Notes: generated from the sequence alone by a model not told the origin. A stretch of DNA of 64,000 nt from Microlunatus antarcticus (GCF_014193425.1 NZ_JACHZG010000001.1:992001-1056000), one strand, 5' to 3'. Positions 53,573 through 63,391 are shown, numbered from the stretch's first letter. Program-made: numbers and translations.

Positions 53573-55141
53573 TCAGCCCCCGGCGGGGTGGGCCGAACCC
53601 GCCCTCGAGCCGGCGAACGCGCGCAGCAGGTTCGTGGTGATCGCCTGCTCCAGGTGCTGGGTCCGCTCCCCGCGGCTCCCGGTCAGACCGACGACCCAGC
53701 TCATGGTGCCGGCGTCGAACACCCCGGCTCCTGACTTCGCGGAGTAGTAGGTGGCGTCGGCGTGGGTGTACGGGCCGCAGTAGACGGGGGACCGCAGCAC
53801 CACGTCGAGGGGGTGCGGCGCGGGCATGCCCGGGACGACGGTGTCGAACTCGGGGCCCAGCACGTCCGGGATCGTGTCGCCCTGCTTCAGACCGGTGCCG
53901 GCCAGCAGCCAGCTCGACGGATCGAGCACGACCAGGGCGCCGGCACCGGGGAAGCAGGCGTACGACTCGCCCACGAGGCTGCTCTCCGGGTCGGGGCTGG
54001 GGTTCGCCGGCCAGTCCGCCGTGGTCTGCCTAGGGTGCTTCCGGCTGACCGGGTCCTCGGCGGGGTCCTTGTAGTTCACCTCGAGGCGGTAGCGGCCGAG
54101 GTCCGTCGACTGGAGCCGGATCCTGCGGAACACGGCGTTCGCCCCCAGGAAGGCGAGGTTGGTCCCCGCGTCGCGGGCGGCGGTCAGGTTGGCGCGCATC
54201 TTCACGGAGTAGTACTCGTCGTGCCCCATCGAGACGACCCCGGTGGCCCCGTCGAGCAGGTGCGGGTCCCGTTCCAGGTCGATGTCGTCGGCGTAGGCGA
54301 GCGGCAGCCTCAGCCGCTCGGCGAGCGTCACCACGGGGAGCATCCGGGCGAGGAACTCGCCCGCACCCTGGCCGTACGCGTACGGGCGGTCGAAGGTGAC
54401 CGCGCGGGAGCGGTGCGCGCTGTCGCTCTTGCCCGTCGGGCCCCAGTACAGGTTGCGCCCGCCCCAGTCGTTGTACGCCTGCCACGTGGTGTCCGGGGCG
54501 AGCAGCACGAGACGGCCCCGCGTGCTCGGCGACCGGACGGTCAGCGGGACGTAGCTGGCGTGGTGGGCGACCTCGAGCCGGATCAGGTAGCTGCCGGGAC
54601 GCCAGCCGGCGGTCGGGACCGAGAGCGACCTCTTCCAGCCCGCCTTCACCGTGAGGGTCTTCCCCGACGTCCGGGGGCGGGCCTGCTCCCGGCCCCGCTG
54701 CCACCCGCTGTGCCACACCGACGCGCCCTGCTTGCCGCCGTACCAGCCCATCCGGTAGGCGGTGGCCCGCCACCGGCCGGCCGAGGTCGAGACGAAGAGC
54801 TGCACCTCGTGCCCGGCGGCCACGCTGCTCTGGTCTGCGTAGCCCTCCACCGGCGGGGCCGGGCGTGAGGCGGGGGAGATCCCGAACGCCGGGCTCTTGT
54901 CCGTCCTGATGCGCCAGCCCCGGTCGGGCTTCTCGACGGCGTGAGCCGGCGTCGTGGACCCGGTCGACGGGGACGGTGTCGCCGGACCGGCGGACGGTGT
55001 CGTCGGCGCGGGGGCGGCCGTGGTGGTCGTCGTCGGCGAGGGCTGGGTCGGGACGGTTCCGCAGCCGCTGAGCAGGAGCGCCGCCGCGAGGGCGGGCGCC
55101 AGGAGCGCCCGCGCGAACCGGGTGGGACCTGCTCCGACGAT
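53573..55141 (-). CDS. Lipoprotein with N,N-dimethylformamidase beta-like domain, non-standard start
   Basis: The conserved domain has MGWYGGKQGASVW, PDTTWQAYNDWGGRNLYW and GHDEYYSVKMR, as in the C-terminal part of dimethylformamidase beta subunit-like proteins. GTG 54850 would start inside the domain. The same frame stays open 97 codons further and encodes a textbook lipoprotein leader (TRFARALLAPALAAALLLSGC), then a Pro/Thr-rich linker. No ATG, GTG or TTG lies upstream before the in-frame stop at about 55200. ATC 55141, preceded by GAGGGGAAC, is the best candidate start. The gene is convergent with the lectin gene; its catalytic role is unknown. Confidence 0.7.
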   Translation of the reverse strand: MVGAGPTRFARALLAPALAAALLLSGCGTVPTQPSPTTTTTAAPAPTTPSAGPATPSPSTGSTTPAHAVEKPDRGWRIRTDKSPAFGISPASRPAPPVEGYADQSSVAAGHEVQLFVSTSAGRWRATAYRMGWYGGKQGASVWHSGWQRGREQARPRTSGKTLTVKAGWKRSLSVPTAGWRPGSYLIRLEVAHHASYVPLTVRSPSTRGRLVLLAPDTTWQAYNDWGGRNLYWGPTGKSDSAHRSRAVTFDRPYAYGQGAGEFLARMLPVVTLAERLRLPLAYADDIDLERDPHLLDGATGVVSMGHDEYYSVKMRANLTAARDAGTNLAFLGANAVFRRIRLQSTDLGRYRLEVNYKDPAEDPVSRKHPRQTTADWPANPSPDPESSLVGESYACFPGAGALVVLDPSSWLLAGTGLKQGDTIPDVLGPEFDTVVPGMPAPHPLDVVLRSPVYCGPYTHADATYYSAKSGAGVFDAGTMSWVVGLTGSRGERTQHLEQAITTNLLRAFAGSRAGSAHPAGG

Positions 55142-55345
55142 GGTGGCCGTTCCCCTCGCGCGAGCCGACCCGGACGGTGGTCGGGCCGGCGTTCGTCAGC
55201 GGGCACGCACCGTGCCCCGGGCCGGAGTCTAGGCAGGCGGACGCGCGCGAACCCGTGTCCTCGCCCCGCCCGGCGCGCGTGTCCGGCGACGAGGCAGGCT
55301 GAGGCGACGCGACGACACGGCGAACCGGACCGGAAGGATCACCCG

Positions 55346-56782
55346 ATGCTCGAGGCGGACCTGCTGGCCGGCTACCCACCCGAGGTGGAGGTGCCCGCCG
55401 CCGAGGTCGCCGCCGTGGTCGCGGCGGCGGGCCGGGTCCTGGTCGTGCTGGACGACGACCCCACGGGGACGCAGTCGGTGGCCGACCTCCCCGTGCTCAC
55501 CCGGTGGGAGGTCGAGGGCCTGCGCTGGGCGCTGGAGCAGCGGGCGCCGGCCTGCTACGTCCTCACCAACACCCGCAGCCTCGACCCCGAGGACGCGGCA
55601 CGGCGTACGCGCGAGGTGGTGACGAACGCGCTCGCCGCGGCCGAGGGGCTCGGGGTCCGCGTGGGCTTCGTCAGCCGCAGCGACTCCACGCTGCGCGGGC
55701 ACCACCCGCTGGAGACGGACGTGATCGCGGAGGTGCTCGAGGAACGTGCCGGTGTCCGTACCGACGCGGTGGTGATCGTGCCCGCCTTCCCCGACGCGGG
55801 CCGGATCTCCGTCGGCGGCGTGCACCACACCCGCGGCCCGGACGGGACGGTCGTGCCGGTCGCGGAGACCGAGTTCGCCCGGGACGCCACGTTCGGCTAC
55901 ACCTCGTCCGCGCTGGCCGCGTACGTCGAGGAGAAGTCCGGCGGCCGCTACCCGGCCGCGGAGGTGATCGGTCTGGACCTCACGCTGGTCCGTGGCCCGG
56001 CCACGGGGATCGCCGACGCCCTCGACGCCGCGCTCGAGGGGACCACCGGCTCGACCCCCGTGGTGGTGGACGCCGTCACCGAGAACGACCTGCGCGCCCT
56101 CGCGCTCGGTCTCGCCGAGTCCGAGCGGCGCGGCAGGACGCTGCTCTACCGCGTCGGGCCGCCTTTCGTCCGCGCCCGGATCGGCCAGGAGGTGCGCGCC
56201 CCGCTGACCGCCACGGAGGCGTACGCGGGCACGCGTCCGTCGGACGGCGGCGGGCTGGTCGTCGTGGGGTCGCACGTCGGGCTGACCACCCGCCAGCTGG
56301 AGGTTCTGACCGACGGGCACCCCGCGACCGTGGTGGAGATCGCGGTCGGGCCGCTGCTGACCGAGGAGGCAGCCGCCGAGGTCGACCGCGTCGTGGCGTC
56401 GGTGGTCGGGGCCCTCGCCGACGGGGACGTGGTCGTCCACACCAGCCGGCTGCTCGTGCGGCGCGACGACCCGGCCGAGAGCCTGGGCATCGCGCGGACG
56501 GTCTCCGCCGCCGTCGTCGAGGTGGTCCGGCGGACGCTGGCGCGGCGGCCGCCGCGGTTCGTGGTCGCGAAGGGCGGGATCACCTCATCCGACGTCGCGA
56601 CGCTCGGCCTCGGCGTCCGGCGCGCCGTCGTCCGCGGGCCGATGCTGCCCGGTCTCGTGTCGCTGTGGCGGCCGGTCGGCGGACCGGCCGAGGGGATCCC
56701 GTACGTCGTGTTCGCGGGCAACGTCGGCGACGACCGCTCGCTGCTCGAGGTCGTCCGGGTGCTCAGCCGCCGACGTTCCTGA
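55346..56782 (+). CDS. Four-carbon acid sugar kinase (DUF1537 family)
   Basis: A 478-residue kinase. The N-terminal substrate domain has VLDDDPTGTQSVADLPVLT and RSDSTLRGHHPLE; the C-terminal nucleotide domain has AKGGITSSDVA and the closing YVVFAGNVGDDRSL. Family members phosphorylate four-carbon acid sugars such as threonate or erythronate (OtnK, DtnK, DenK). Its usual partners (PdxA2 dehydrogenase, OtnC-like decarboxylase) are absent here. ATG 55346 follows AAGGA. Its end overlaps the convergent membrane-protein gene by 20 bases. Confidence 0.88.
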   Translation: MLEADLLAGYPPEVEVPAAEVAAVVAAAGRVLVVLDDDPTGTQSVADLPVLTRWEVEGLRWALEQRAPACYVLTNTRSLDPEDAARRTREVVTNALAAAEGLGVRVGFVSRSDSTLRGHHPLETDVIAEVLEERAGVRTDAVVIVPAFPDAGRISVGGVHHTRGPDGTVVPVAETEFARDATFGYTSSALAAYVEEKSGGRYPAAEVIGLDLTLVRGPATGIADALDAALEGTTGSTPVVVDAVTENDLRALALGLAESERRGRTLLYRVGPPFVRARIGQEVRAPLTATEAYAGTRPSDGGGLVVVGSHVGLTTRQLEVLTDGHPATVVEIAVGPLLTEEAAAEVDRVVASVVGALADGDVVVHTSRLLVRRDDPAESLGIARTVSAAVVEVVRRTLARRPPRFVVAKGGITSSDVATLGLGVRRAVVRGPMLPGLVSLWRPVGGPAEGIPYVVFAGNVGDDRSLLEVVRVLSRRRS

Positions 56783-58115
56783 CCGGCGTCGCCGCGCGGC
56801 GGCCACCTCGGCGTCGGTCGCGGGCCGCGTACTCCCGCGCCCGGTGGCTGGTCAGCGCCAGGAGCAGCAGGACCGAGGTCGCCGTGGCCGGGAGGCCGAG
56901 CAGCGTGATCCGCTCCGAGCCGGTCAGGTTCGACACGAAGGCGCCGACGACCGTCACGACCGCGGAGAGCATCAGCCACAGCCGCGCCCAGTTGCGCCCG
57001 GCGAGCGTGGCCAGCCCGAGCCCGAGCTCGACCAGCCCGAAGAGCACCAGGACCACGGCCAGGACGACGCCGAAGACGCGGTCGGCGATCAGCTGGGGCA
57101 GGTCCGACTCGGCGTGGCTGAGCCGGAGCAGCGTCTCCGGCGCGACGAACACCGCCACCGCGGCGAGCAGCGACAGCAGGCAGCGGACGAGCGCGACGCC
57201 GCCGCCGAACACGGTCTGCACGGGACGTCGGTCGCGGCTGTCGGTCGGACCGACGGCGGCGGCCTCGGGCGGGTCGGGGGAGGGGCCGACCTCCAGGACC
57301 GGCAGGTCGCCGTCGGTCTCGATCCGGTCTCCGCCCCCGTTGCGGGCGTGGAAGCCCGACGAGAAGTGCCGGATCACCTCGACCCGGACCGTCGGCGTCG
57401 CGCGGGTGACGGTGGCGACGATGAAGTCGCGCTCGACGTCGGTGTCCGCCTCGATCTTGTGCGTGACCTGCAGGGTGAAGAGCGACAGCCCGACGCTGCG
57501 GTCGTACGTCCCGGCCGCGACCCAGTCGACGGCCGCGCCCCCGGGCAGGAACCACCCGTCGGGGCACCGCCAGAAGCGGACGTGGTGCCGCTTCGACGGG
57601 CTGCCGGCCACCTGCTGCTGGTAGGCGAAGTCCTGCTGCCGGTCGAAGAGGTTCAACGGGCTCACCGGGGCGGCCGCGTAGCTCTGCCGGCGCAGCGTCG
57701 ACGCCACGATCCGCAGGCCGGTCCGCAGCGAGAGGTCGTCGGCGCGGGTCCAGCCGGCCGCGGCCATGGCGGCGTGGACCTCGGCCTCGCTGCCGCGCAG
57801 CGCCAGGTTGACCGGGTCGCCGAGCAGGCCGTCGCTGGTGCGCGTCCGGCCGATGAAGTAGCCGGGGACGTAGACGAGCGTGAGGATCCGGTGGATCCGC
57901 GGCAGCGTCAGGTAGGTGACGAGCAGCCAGAAGGGCAGCAGGAGCAGCAGCGACCAGCCGGGGCGTACGCCGATCCGGACGAGCAGGTAGGCGAGCCAGA
58001 CGGCGGCGACGCCGGCGAAGCCGAAGAGCAGGCCGTCGACCCGGCGCAGCAGGCGCGAGCGCTCTGGCCCGGAGGCCCCGGTCGTCCGCGGCTCAGACGA
58101 CGGGGGGCCCGCCAC
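56763..58115 (-). CDS. LssY C-terminal-domain membrane protein
   Basis: A 450-residue protein. Two hydrophobic segments (about residues 27-70) are followed by an LssY-C-like soluble domain (about 85-270, with GDPVNLALRGSEAEVHAAMAAAGW and RRQSYAAAPVSPLN) and four more membrane helices at the C-terminus. LssY domains occur in secretion-system and membrane-lipid proteins of unknown function. GTG 58115 overlaps the upstream small membrane gene by 23 bases. Confidence 0.75.
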   Translation of the reverse strand: MAGPPSSEPRTTGASGPERSRLLRRVDGLLFGFAGVAAVWLAYLLVRIGVRPGWSLLLLLPFWLLVTYLTLPRIHRILTLVYVPGYFIGRTRTSDGLLGDPVNLALRGSEAEVHAAMAAAGWTRADDLSLRTGLRIVASTLRRQSYAAAPVSPLNLFDRQQDFAYQQQVAGSPSKRHHVRFWRCPDGWFLPGGAAVDWVAAGTYDRSVGLSLFTLQVTHKIEADTDVERDFIVATVTRATPTVRVEVIRHFSSGFHARNGGGDRIETDGDLPVLEVGPSPDPPEAAAVGPTDSRDRRPVQTVFGGGVALVRCLLSLLAAVAVFVAPETLLRLSHAESDLPQLIADRVFGVVLAVVLVLFGLVELGLGLATLAGRNWARLWLMLSAVVTVVGAFVSNLTGSERITLLGLPATATSVLLLLALTSHRAREYAARDRRRGGRRAATPVRNVGG

Positions 58116-58323
58116 CGTCGACGTTGCGACGCTCGACCACGCTGACGTGGCTGGTGCTCCGTCGCTGCTGCTGCAGCACGAGGGTGAGGATGATCGCCAG
58201 GACGCCCGCGCCCATGCAGATGTAGCCGATGGCGGTGAGGTCGAGGGCGTCGAACGAGTCCTTGACGCCGAAGGCGAGGATGCCGCCCACGACGAGCAGG
58301 GCGATGCCGGTACCGAGACCCAT
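58093..58323 (-). CDS. DUF6458-like small membrane protein
   Basis: A 76-residue protein with two hydrophobic helices (GLGTGIALLVVGGILAFGV and IGYICMGAGVLAIILTLVL), a pattern seen in many actinomycete proteins of this class, and a basic tail. ATG 58323 is preceded by GAGGA at five bases. It is co-transcribed with, and overlaps, the LssY-like gene. Function unknown. Confidence 0.8.
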   Translation of the reverse strand: MGLGTGIALLVVGGILAFGVKDSFDALDLTAIGYICMGAGVLAIILTLVLQQQRRSTSHVSVVERRNVDGGGPPVV

Positions 58324-58488
58324 GGTGATCCTCACGTCTGACGAGTGCCGCCCCGTCCGGAGCCGCCTCCGGACATTAACAGCGGCGGACACGGCGGGCA
58401 GGTGATCACGAAGATCGTCGGGGAGCCGTGATCGGCTACTACCGTGGGCAGGCGCACGTGCGCGAACGACTGCTCAGGAGACCGCCCC

Positions 58489-59376
58489 GTGATACTTGCC
58501 GCCGTGGCCGCGTTCGCGGCGGCGTTCTCCTTCGCCCTCGGATCCGCGCTGCAGCAGCGGGTCGCCGGCAGCACGACCCCCGACGAGGAGAGCCACGGCT
58601 CCTTCTTCGTCCGGATCGCCGGCCACCCGTCCTGGCTGGTGGGGCTGCTGCTGAGCGCGGTGGCCTTCGCCCTGCACGCCTTCGCGCTCAGCCGGGGCGA
58701 CCTGGCGCTCGTGCAGCCGATCATCGTCAGCGGCATCGTCTTCGCCGTCGTCATCCGGGCGGCGCTGGAGCACCGGTTCCCGCCGGCCAGCACGCTGGTC
58801 TGGCTGGTGATCACCTGGGCCGGGCTCGCGCTCTTCCTGGCGGTGCGGCCGCCGACCGCGGACGAGGCGCCCAAGAACGGTCTCGGCGCCGCGCTCGTGG
58901 GCGTGGGCGTGCTCCTCGCCCTCGTCGGCATGCTCGTGGCGTCGCGGACCTCGACGCCCCAGCGCCGCGGCGCGGTCCTGGCCGGGGTGTCCGGCGTGCT
59001 GTTCGGGCTGGTCGCGGGGCTGGTCAAGCTGGTGCTGGCGCGCTTCGGCGAGGGCCTCGGGGCCGTCCTCGGGTCCTGGTCGCTCTGGGCCCTCGTGGTC
59101 ACGGGGGTCTGGGCGGTGCTGCTCAACCAGCGGGCCTACCAGGCGACGCGGCTCTCGGTCACCACGCCGATCCTCAACGTCGCCGAGGTCGCCGTCGCCA
59201 TCGTCTTCGGGCTGCTCGTGCTGGGCGAGGACCCCGGCCAGAGCCCGTCGATCATCGCCGGCGAGGTCGCGGGCCTGGCCCTCGTCATCGCCGGCGTCAT
59301 CAAGCTGGCGTCGGCCGACGGCCCGGCGCAGGACGCCGAGCCGGCCCCGGCCGCCGAGGTGCGCGCCCGGAGCTGA
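58489..59376 (+). CDS. DMT-superfamily (EamA-like) transporter
   Basis: A 295-residue protein with about nine or ten hydrophobic segments in two repeated halves; LVQPIIVSGIVFAVVIRAALEHRF and TPILNVAEVAVAIVFGLLVLGE are the matching points of the repeats. It exports or exchanges small metabolites or acts as a magnesium-type carrier; the substrate is unknown. GTG 58489 has AGGAG upstream; an in-frame GTG 45 bases earlier lacks one. Confidence 0.8.
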   Translation: MILAAVAAFAAAFSFALGSALQQRVAGSTTPDEESHGSFFVRIAGHPSWLVGLLLSAVAFALHAFALSRGDLALVQPIIVSGIVFAVVIRAALEHRFPPASTLVWLVITWAGLALFLAVRPPTADEAPKNGLGAALVGVGVLLALVGMLVASRTSTPQRRGAVLAGVSGVLFGLVAGLVKLVLARFGEGLGAVLGSWSLWALVVTGVWAVLLNQRAYQATRLSVTTPILNVAEVAVAIVFGLLVLGEDPGQSPSIIAGEVAGLALVIAGVIKLASADGPAQDAEPAPAAEVRARS

Positions 59377-59547
59377 GCCCGGCTACGAATGTGTAAAGCC
59401 TGCCGCCACCCGGGCCCGTGGAGTGGGCACCTGAGTGCCGCGCGTGGAACACTGAGGCGCGTTACGGCCCGGACGCGAGATCTTTCGGCGTCCGGCGTCT
59501 GGCGGACCACAAGTCCTGCCGACCTCCCCATCTGGATCGGAGAACCC

Positions 59548-61197
59548 ATGTCCTACGTCCACCCGCGCCGCGGGCGCGCCCTCGCGCTCGGCGCCGGCCT
59601 CGCCGCCTCGGCCCTGCTCCTCGCCGCCTGCGGTGGCGGGGGCAGCGGCACGACCGCCGGCAGCTCCGCCGGCGCCAGCGGCGGCACGCTCGTCATCGGC
59701 ACGACCGACAAGATCACCTCGCTCGACCCGGCCGGCTCGTACGACAACGGCTCCTTCGCGGTGATGAACCAGGTCTACCCCTTCCTGCTCAACACCCCGT
59801 ACGGCAGCCCCGACGTGCAGCCGGACATCGCCACCTCGGCCGAGTTCACCTCGCCGACGGAGTACACGGTCAAGCTCAAGCCGGGCCTGAAGTGGGCCAA
59901 CGGACACGACCTCACCTCCTCGGACGTGAAGTTCACCTTCGACCGCGACGTCAAGATCGCCGACCCGAACGGGCCGTCGTCGCTGCTGTCGAACCTCGAC
60001 AGCGTCAGCGCCCCGGACGCCACCACGGTGGTCTTCAAGCTCAAGGCGGCGAACGACCAGACCTTCGCCCAGGTCCTGTCCTCCCCGGCCGGCCCGATCG
60101 TCGACGAGGAGGTCTTCTCGGCCGACGCGGTCACCCCGGACAAGACGATCGTCGACGGCAAGGCCTTCGCCGGCCAGTACACGATCGCCAGCTATGACGT
60201 GAACAACCTGATCCAGTACAAGAGCTACGACGGCTACCAGGGGCTGCTCGGCCCGGCCAAGACCGGCACGGTGAACGTCAAGTACTACGCCGACGCGTCG
60301 AACATGAAGCTCGAGGTCAGCAACAACTCGATCGACGTCGCGCTCCGCAGCCTGTCGGCCAACGACATCGCCGACCTGCGGACGAACGACAAGGTCAAGG
60401 TGATCGACGGGCCCGGCGGCGAGATCCGCTACATGGTCTTCAACTTCGACACCATGCCGTTCGGCGCCAAGACCTCCGAGGCCGACCCGGCCAAGTCGCT
60501 GGCCGTCCGCTCCGCGGTCGCCGACCTCGTGGACCGCAGCGCGCTGTCCGACTCGGTCTACAAGGGCACCTACACGCCGCTCTTCTCGCAGGTCCCGAAG
60601 GGCCTCACCGGGGCGAACGAGGCGTTCAAGGAGCTCTACGGCGACGGCAACGGCGCCCCGAGCGTCGACAAGGCCAAGCAGACGCTCGCCGACGCCGGCG
60701 TCAGCATCCCGGTCGACCTCAAGCTGCAGTACAACACCGACCACTACGGTCCCGGCTCGACCGACGAGTACGGCCTGATCAAGAGCCAGCTCGAGGCCTC
60801 GGGCGTGTTCAAGGTCGACCTGCAGTCGACCGAGTACGTCCAGTACGCCAAGGACCGGGTCAAGGACTCCTACCCCGTCTACCAGCTCGGCTGGTTCCCG
60901 GACTACTCCGACGCCGACAACTACCTGACGCCGTTCTTCGTCAAGAACAACTTCGTGGCCAACCACTACGACAGCCCGACGGTGCAGAAGCTGATCGCCG
61001 AGCAGCAGGTCGAGACGGACAAGACCAAGCGCACGGAGCTGATCGAGCAGATCCAGACCACCGAGGCCAAGGACATCTCCACGCTGCCGCTGCTCCAGGG
61101 CTCGCAGGTCGCGGTCGTCGGCTCCACGGTGTCCGGCGCGGACCAGACGCTCGACGCGTCGTTCAAGTTCCGCTACGCGGCGCTGTCGAAGAGCTGA
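59548..61197 (+). CDS. Peptide/opine-type ABC transporter substrate-binding lipoprotein
   Basis: A 549-residue SBP type 5 family lipoprotein (DppA/OppA-like): lipobox LLAAC at residue 28, then LVIGTTDKITSLDPAGSYDNG, KLKPGLKWANGHDLTSSDVKFTFDR and the late YQLGWFPDYSDADNYLTPFF. Ligands of such proteins include di- and oligopeptides, nickel complexes and glycosides. ATG 59548 follows GGAGA. It leads the operon running off the right edge. Confidence 0.92.
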   Translation: MSYVHPRRGRALALGAGLAASALLLAACGGGGSGTTAGSSAGASGGTLVIGTTDKITSLDPAGSYDNGSFAVMNQVYPFLLNTPYGSPDVQPDIATSAEFTSPTEYTVKLKPGLKWANGHDLTSSDVKFTFDRDVKIADPNGPSSLLSNLDSVSAPDATTVVFKLKAANDQTFAQVLSSPAGPIVDEEVFSADAVTPDKTIVDGKAFAGQYTIASYDVNNLIQYKSYDGYQGLLGPAKTGTVNVKYYADASNMKLEVSNNSIDVALRSLSANDIADLRTNDKVKVIDGPGGEIRYMVFNFDTMPFGAKTSEADPAKSLAVRSAVADLVDRSALSDSVYKGTYTPLFSQVPKGLTGANEAFKELYGDGNGAPSVDKAKQTLADAGVSIPVDLKLQYNTDHYGPGSTDEYGLIKSQLEASGVFKVDLQSTEYVQYAKDRVKDSYPVYQLGWFPDYSDADNYLTPFFVKNNFVANHYDSPTVQKLIAEQQVETDKTKRTELIEQIQTTEAKDISTLPLLQGSQVAVVGSTVSGADQTLDASFKFRYAALSKS

Positions 61198-61199
61198 CC

Positions 61200-62288
61200 T
61201 TGACCGTCCTCGACACGGGGGACGCAGGAGTCGCGGCCGTCGCTCCCACGGGCAGGACCCGTGGGGGCGGCGGCCTCGGGCGCTACCTCGTCATCCGCTT
61301 CCTGCTGATCATCCCCACGGTGTTCATCCTCGTGACGCTGGTGTTCCTGCTGATGCGGACCACCGGCGACCCGATCACAGCGGCCCAGGGCGGGCGGCTG
61401 CCCCCCGAGCAGCTGGCCGAGCGGATCCACGCGGCCGGCTACGACCGCCCGCTGCTCGTGCAGTACGGCGACTACCTGGGCGGTCTGCTGCGCGGCGACT
61501 TCGGCACCACGCTCAGCGACAACCGGCCCGTGACCGAGGTGCTCGTCACGTACGGCACCGCGACGCTCGAGCTGGCGGTGTACGCGCTGATCGTCGCGTT
61601 CGTCGTCGGCATCCCGCTCGGCATGGTCGCGGCCTACCTGCGCGACCGCTTCGGCGACGCGCTCCTGCGCGTGTTCGCGATCCTCTGCTACGCCACCCCG
61701 GTGTTCTTCGCCGGGCTGCTGCTCAAGCTGGTCTTCGCGATCAAGCTCGGGGTGCTGCCCGTCTCGGGCCGCGCGAGCACGGGGACCGAGCTCAACCTCC
61801 AGCTGCTGGAGGGCAAGACCGGCATCTACCTGATCGACGCGATCCGGCTAGGCGACCCGGCGGCGGTGGTCGACGTCCTGCAGCACGCGGTGCTCCCGGC
61901 CGTGGCGCTGGGCCTGCTGACCGCGGGCATCTTCCTGCGGCTCGTCCGCACCAACGTGATCGGCACGCTCGGCACCGAGTACGTCGACGCGGCCCGGTCG
62001 CGCGGGGTCAGCGAGTACCGGCTCGTGCGCAAGCACGCCTACCGCCCCGCGCTGATCCCGATCATCACCGTCATCGGCCTCCAGATCGCGCTGCTCCTGG
62101 GCGGTGCGGTGCTGACCGAGACGACCTTCGAGTGGAAGGGCCTCGGCTTCCAGCTGGCGCAGTACCTGACCGCGCGCGACTTCGTCGCCGTCCAGGGCAT
62201 CGTCGCGCTGCTGGCGGTGATCGTCGCGGTCACCAACTTCGTCGTCGACGTCCTGGCCGCCCTCATCGACCCACGGGTGCGCTACTGA
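61200..62288 (+). CDS. ABC transporter permease (DppB-like)
   Basis: A 362-residue membrane permease. After a 25-residue Gly/Arg tail come six helices; GDFGTTLSDNRPVTEVL and the late YVDAARSRGVSEYRLVRKHAYRPALIPI (the EAA loop) are family marks. The start is TTG 61200, two bases after the binding-protein stop. Its stop overlaps the next permease by TGATG. Confidence 0.92.
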   Translation: MTVLDTGDAGVAAVAPTGRTRGGGGLGRYLVIRFLLIIPTVFILVTLVFLLMRTTGDPITAAQGGRLPPEQLAERIHAAGYDRPLLVQYGDYLGGLLRGDFGTTLSDNRPVTEVLVTYGTATLELAVYALIVAFVVGIPLGMVAAYLRDRFGDALLRVFAILCYATPVFFAGLLLKLVFAIKLGVLPVSGRASTGTELNLQLLEGKTGIYLIDAIRLGDPAAVVDVLQHAVLPAVALGLLTAGIFLRLVRTNVIGTLGTEYVDAARSRGVSEYRLVRKHAYRPALIPIITVIGLQIALLLGGAVLTETTFEWKGLGFQLAQYLTARDFVAVQGIVALLAVIVAVTNFVVDVLAALIDPRVRY

Positions 62289-63391
62289 TGACCACCTCGA
62301 CCTCCACCCCGCCCGCCGGTGCGGCGCCCGCGAGCCACGCCACGCTGTCCGGCCGCCGTCGTACCTGGCGGGACCTCCCGGTGGTGCACCAGCTGCGCCA
62401 GAGCGTGGGCGTCCAGCGCGGGATGCTCGTCGCCGGCCTGGTGCTCACGGCCGTCTTCGTCCTCGTCGCCGTCCTCGCCCCGCTGATCGCCCCGTACCGC
62501 TGGGCGCAGCGGGAGGCCGACGGCCAGGCGTTCGACACCCTGCAGCCGCCGGGCGGCGACCACCTGCTCGGCACGACCCAGGGCGGGTACGACGTGCTCT
62601 CCCGGGTGGTCTGGGGCGCCCAGACCGCGCTCGAGACGATGGTCGTCGCCGTCGTGCTGTCGATCTTCGTCGGCGTCGCGCTGGGTCTGGTCTCCGGCTA
62701 CGTCGGCGGCTGGCTGGACCGCGTCCTCGTCGTCGTGGGCGACGCGATCTACGCCTTCCCGACCCTGCTGCTGGCGATCGTCGTCTCCATCGCCATCTCC
62801 GGCGGGCAGTCGAGCAAGTGGGGCGGCATCCTCGCCGCCGCCTTCTCGATCACCGTGGTCTACATCCCGCAGTACTTCCGCGTGATCCGGTCCGAGACCG
62901 TCCGGATCAAGGCCGAGGCGTACGTCGAGTCGGCCAAGGTCGTCGGTGCGTCGACCGGGCGGATCATGTTCCGCCACGTGCTGCGCAACGCCACCCGCAC
63001 GCTGCCGCTGATCTTCACGCTGAACGCGAGCGAGGCCCTGCTGACGCTGGCCGGGCTGGGCTTCCTCGGCTTCGGCATCGAGCCCAACTCGGCCGCCGAG
63101 TGGGGCTACGACCTCAACCGCGCCATCTCCGACGTCACGAGCGGCGTGTGGTGGACCGGGCTCTTCCCGGGGCTCGCGATCGTGCTCTTCGTCCTCGGCG
63201 TCACGCTGGTCGGCGAGAGCCTGAACGACCTCGCCGACCCCCGCCTGCGGGGACGTCGCCGGGTGACGGCGGCCGGCGGGACCGTGGCCGCGACGTCCGT
63301 CGTGCCCGGCGGGACGCTCGACTCGGCGGCCGGCCTGGAGACCCCGGGCGGGGCCGCGTACGACCGGGTCGACGGAGGGGAGGACCGATGA
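62288..63391 (+). CDS. ABC transporter permease (DppC-like)
   Basis: A 367-residue partner permease. HLLGTTQGGYDVLSRVVWGAQTAL and the EAA loop YVESAKVVGASTGRIMFRHVLRNA are clear, with GFLGFGIEPNSAAEWG after them. The last 50 residues are a polar tail not usual for DppC. ATG 62288 shares a base with the previous stop. Its end overlaps the ATPase start by ATGA. Confidence 0.92.
   Translation: MTTSTSTPPAGAAPASHATLSGRRRTWRDLPVVHQLRQSVGVQRGMLVAGLVLTAVFVLVAVLAPLIAPYRWAQREADGQAFDTLQPPGGDHLLGTTQGGYDVLSRVVWGAQTALETMVVAVVLSIFVGVALGLVSGYVGGWLDRVLVVVGDAIYAFPTLLLAIVVSIAISGGQSSKWGGILAAAFSITVVYIPQYFRVIRSETVRIKAEAYVESAKVVGASTGRIMFRHVLRNATRTLPLIFTLNASEALLTLAGLGFLGFGIEPNSAAEWGYDLNRAISDVTSGVWWTGLFPGLAIVLFVLGVTLVGESLNDLADPRLRGRRRVTAAGGTVAATSVVPGGTLDSAAGLETPGGAAYDRVDGGEDR

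Noticed and set aside
59389-59547. Short cysteine-containing leader peptide before the peptide-binding lipoprotein
   Set aside because: The ATG at 59389 is in frame with the lipoprotein and has no stop before it, so it is not a separate leader; the signal peptide begins at 59548.
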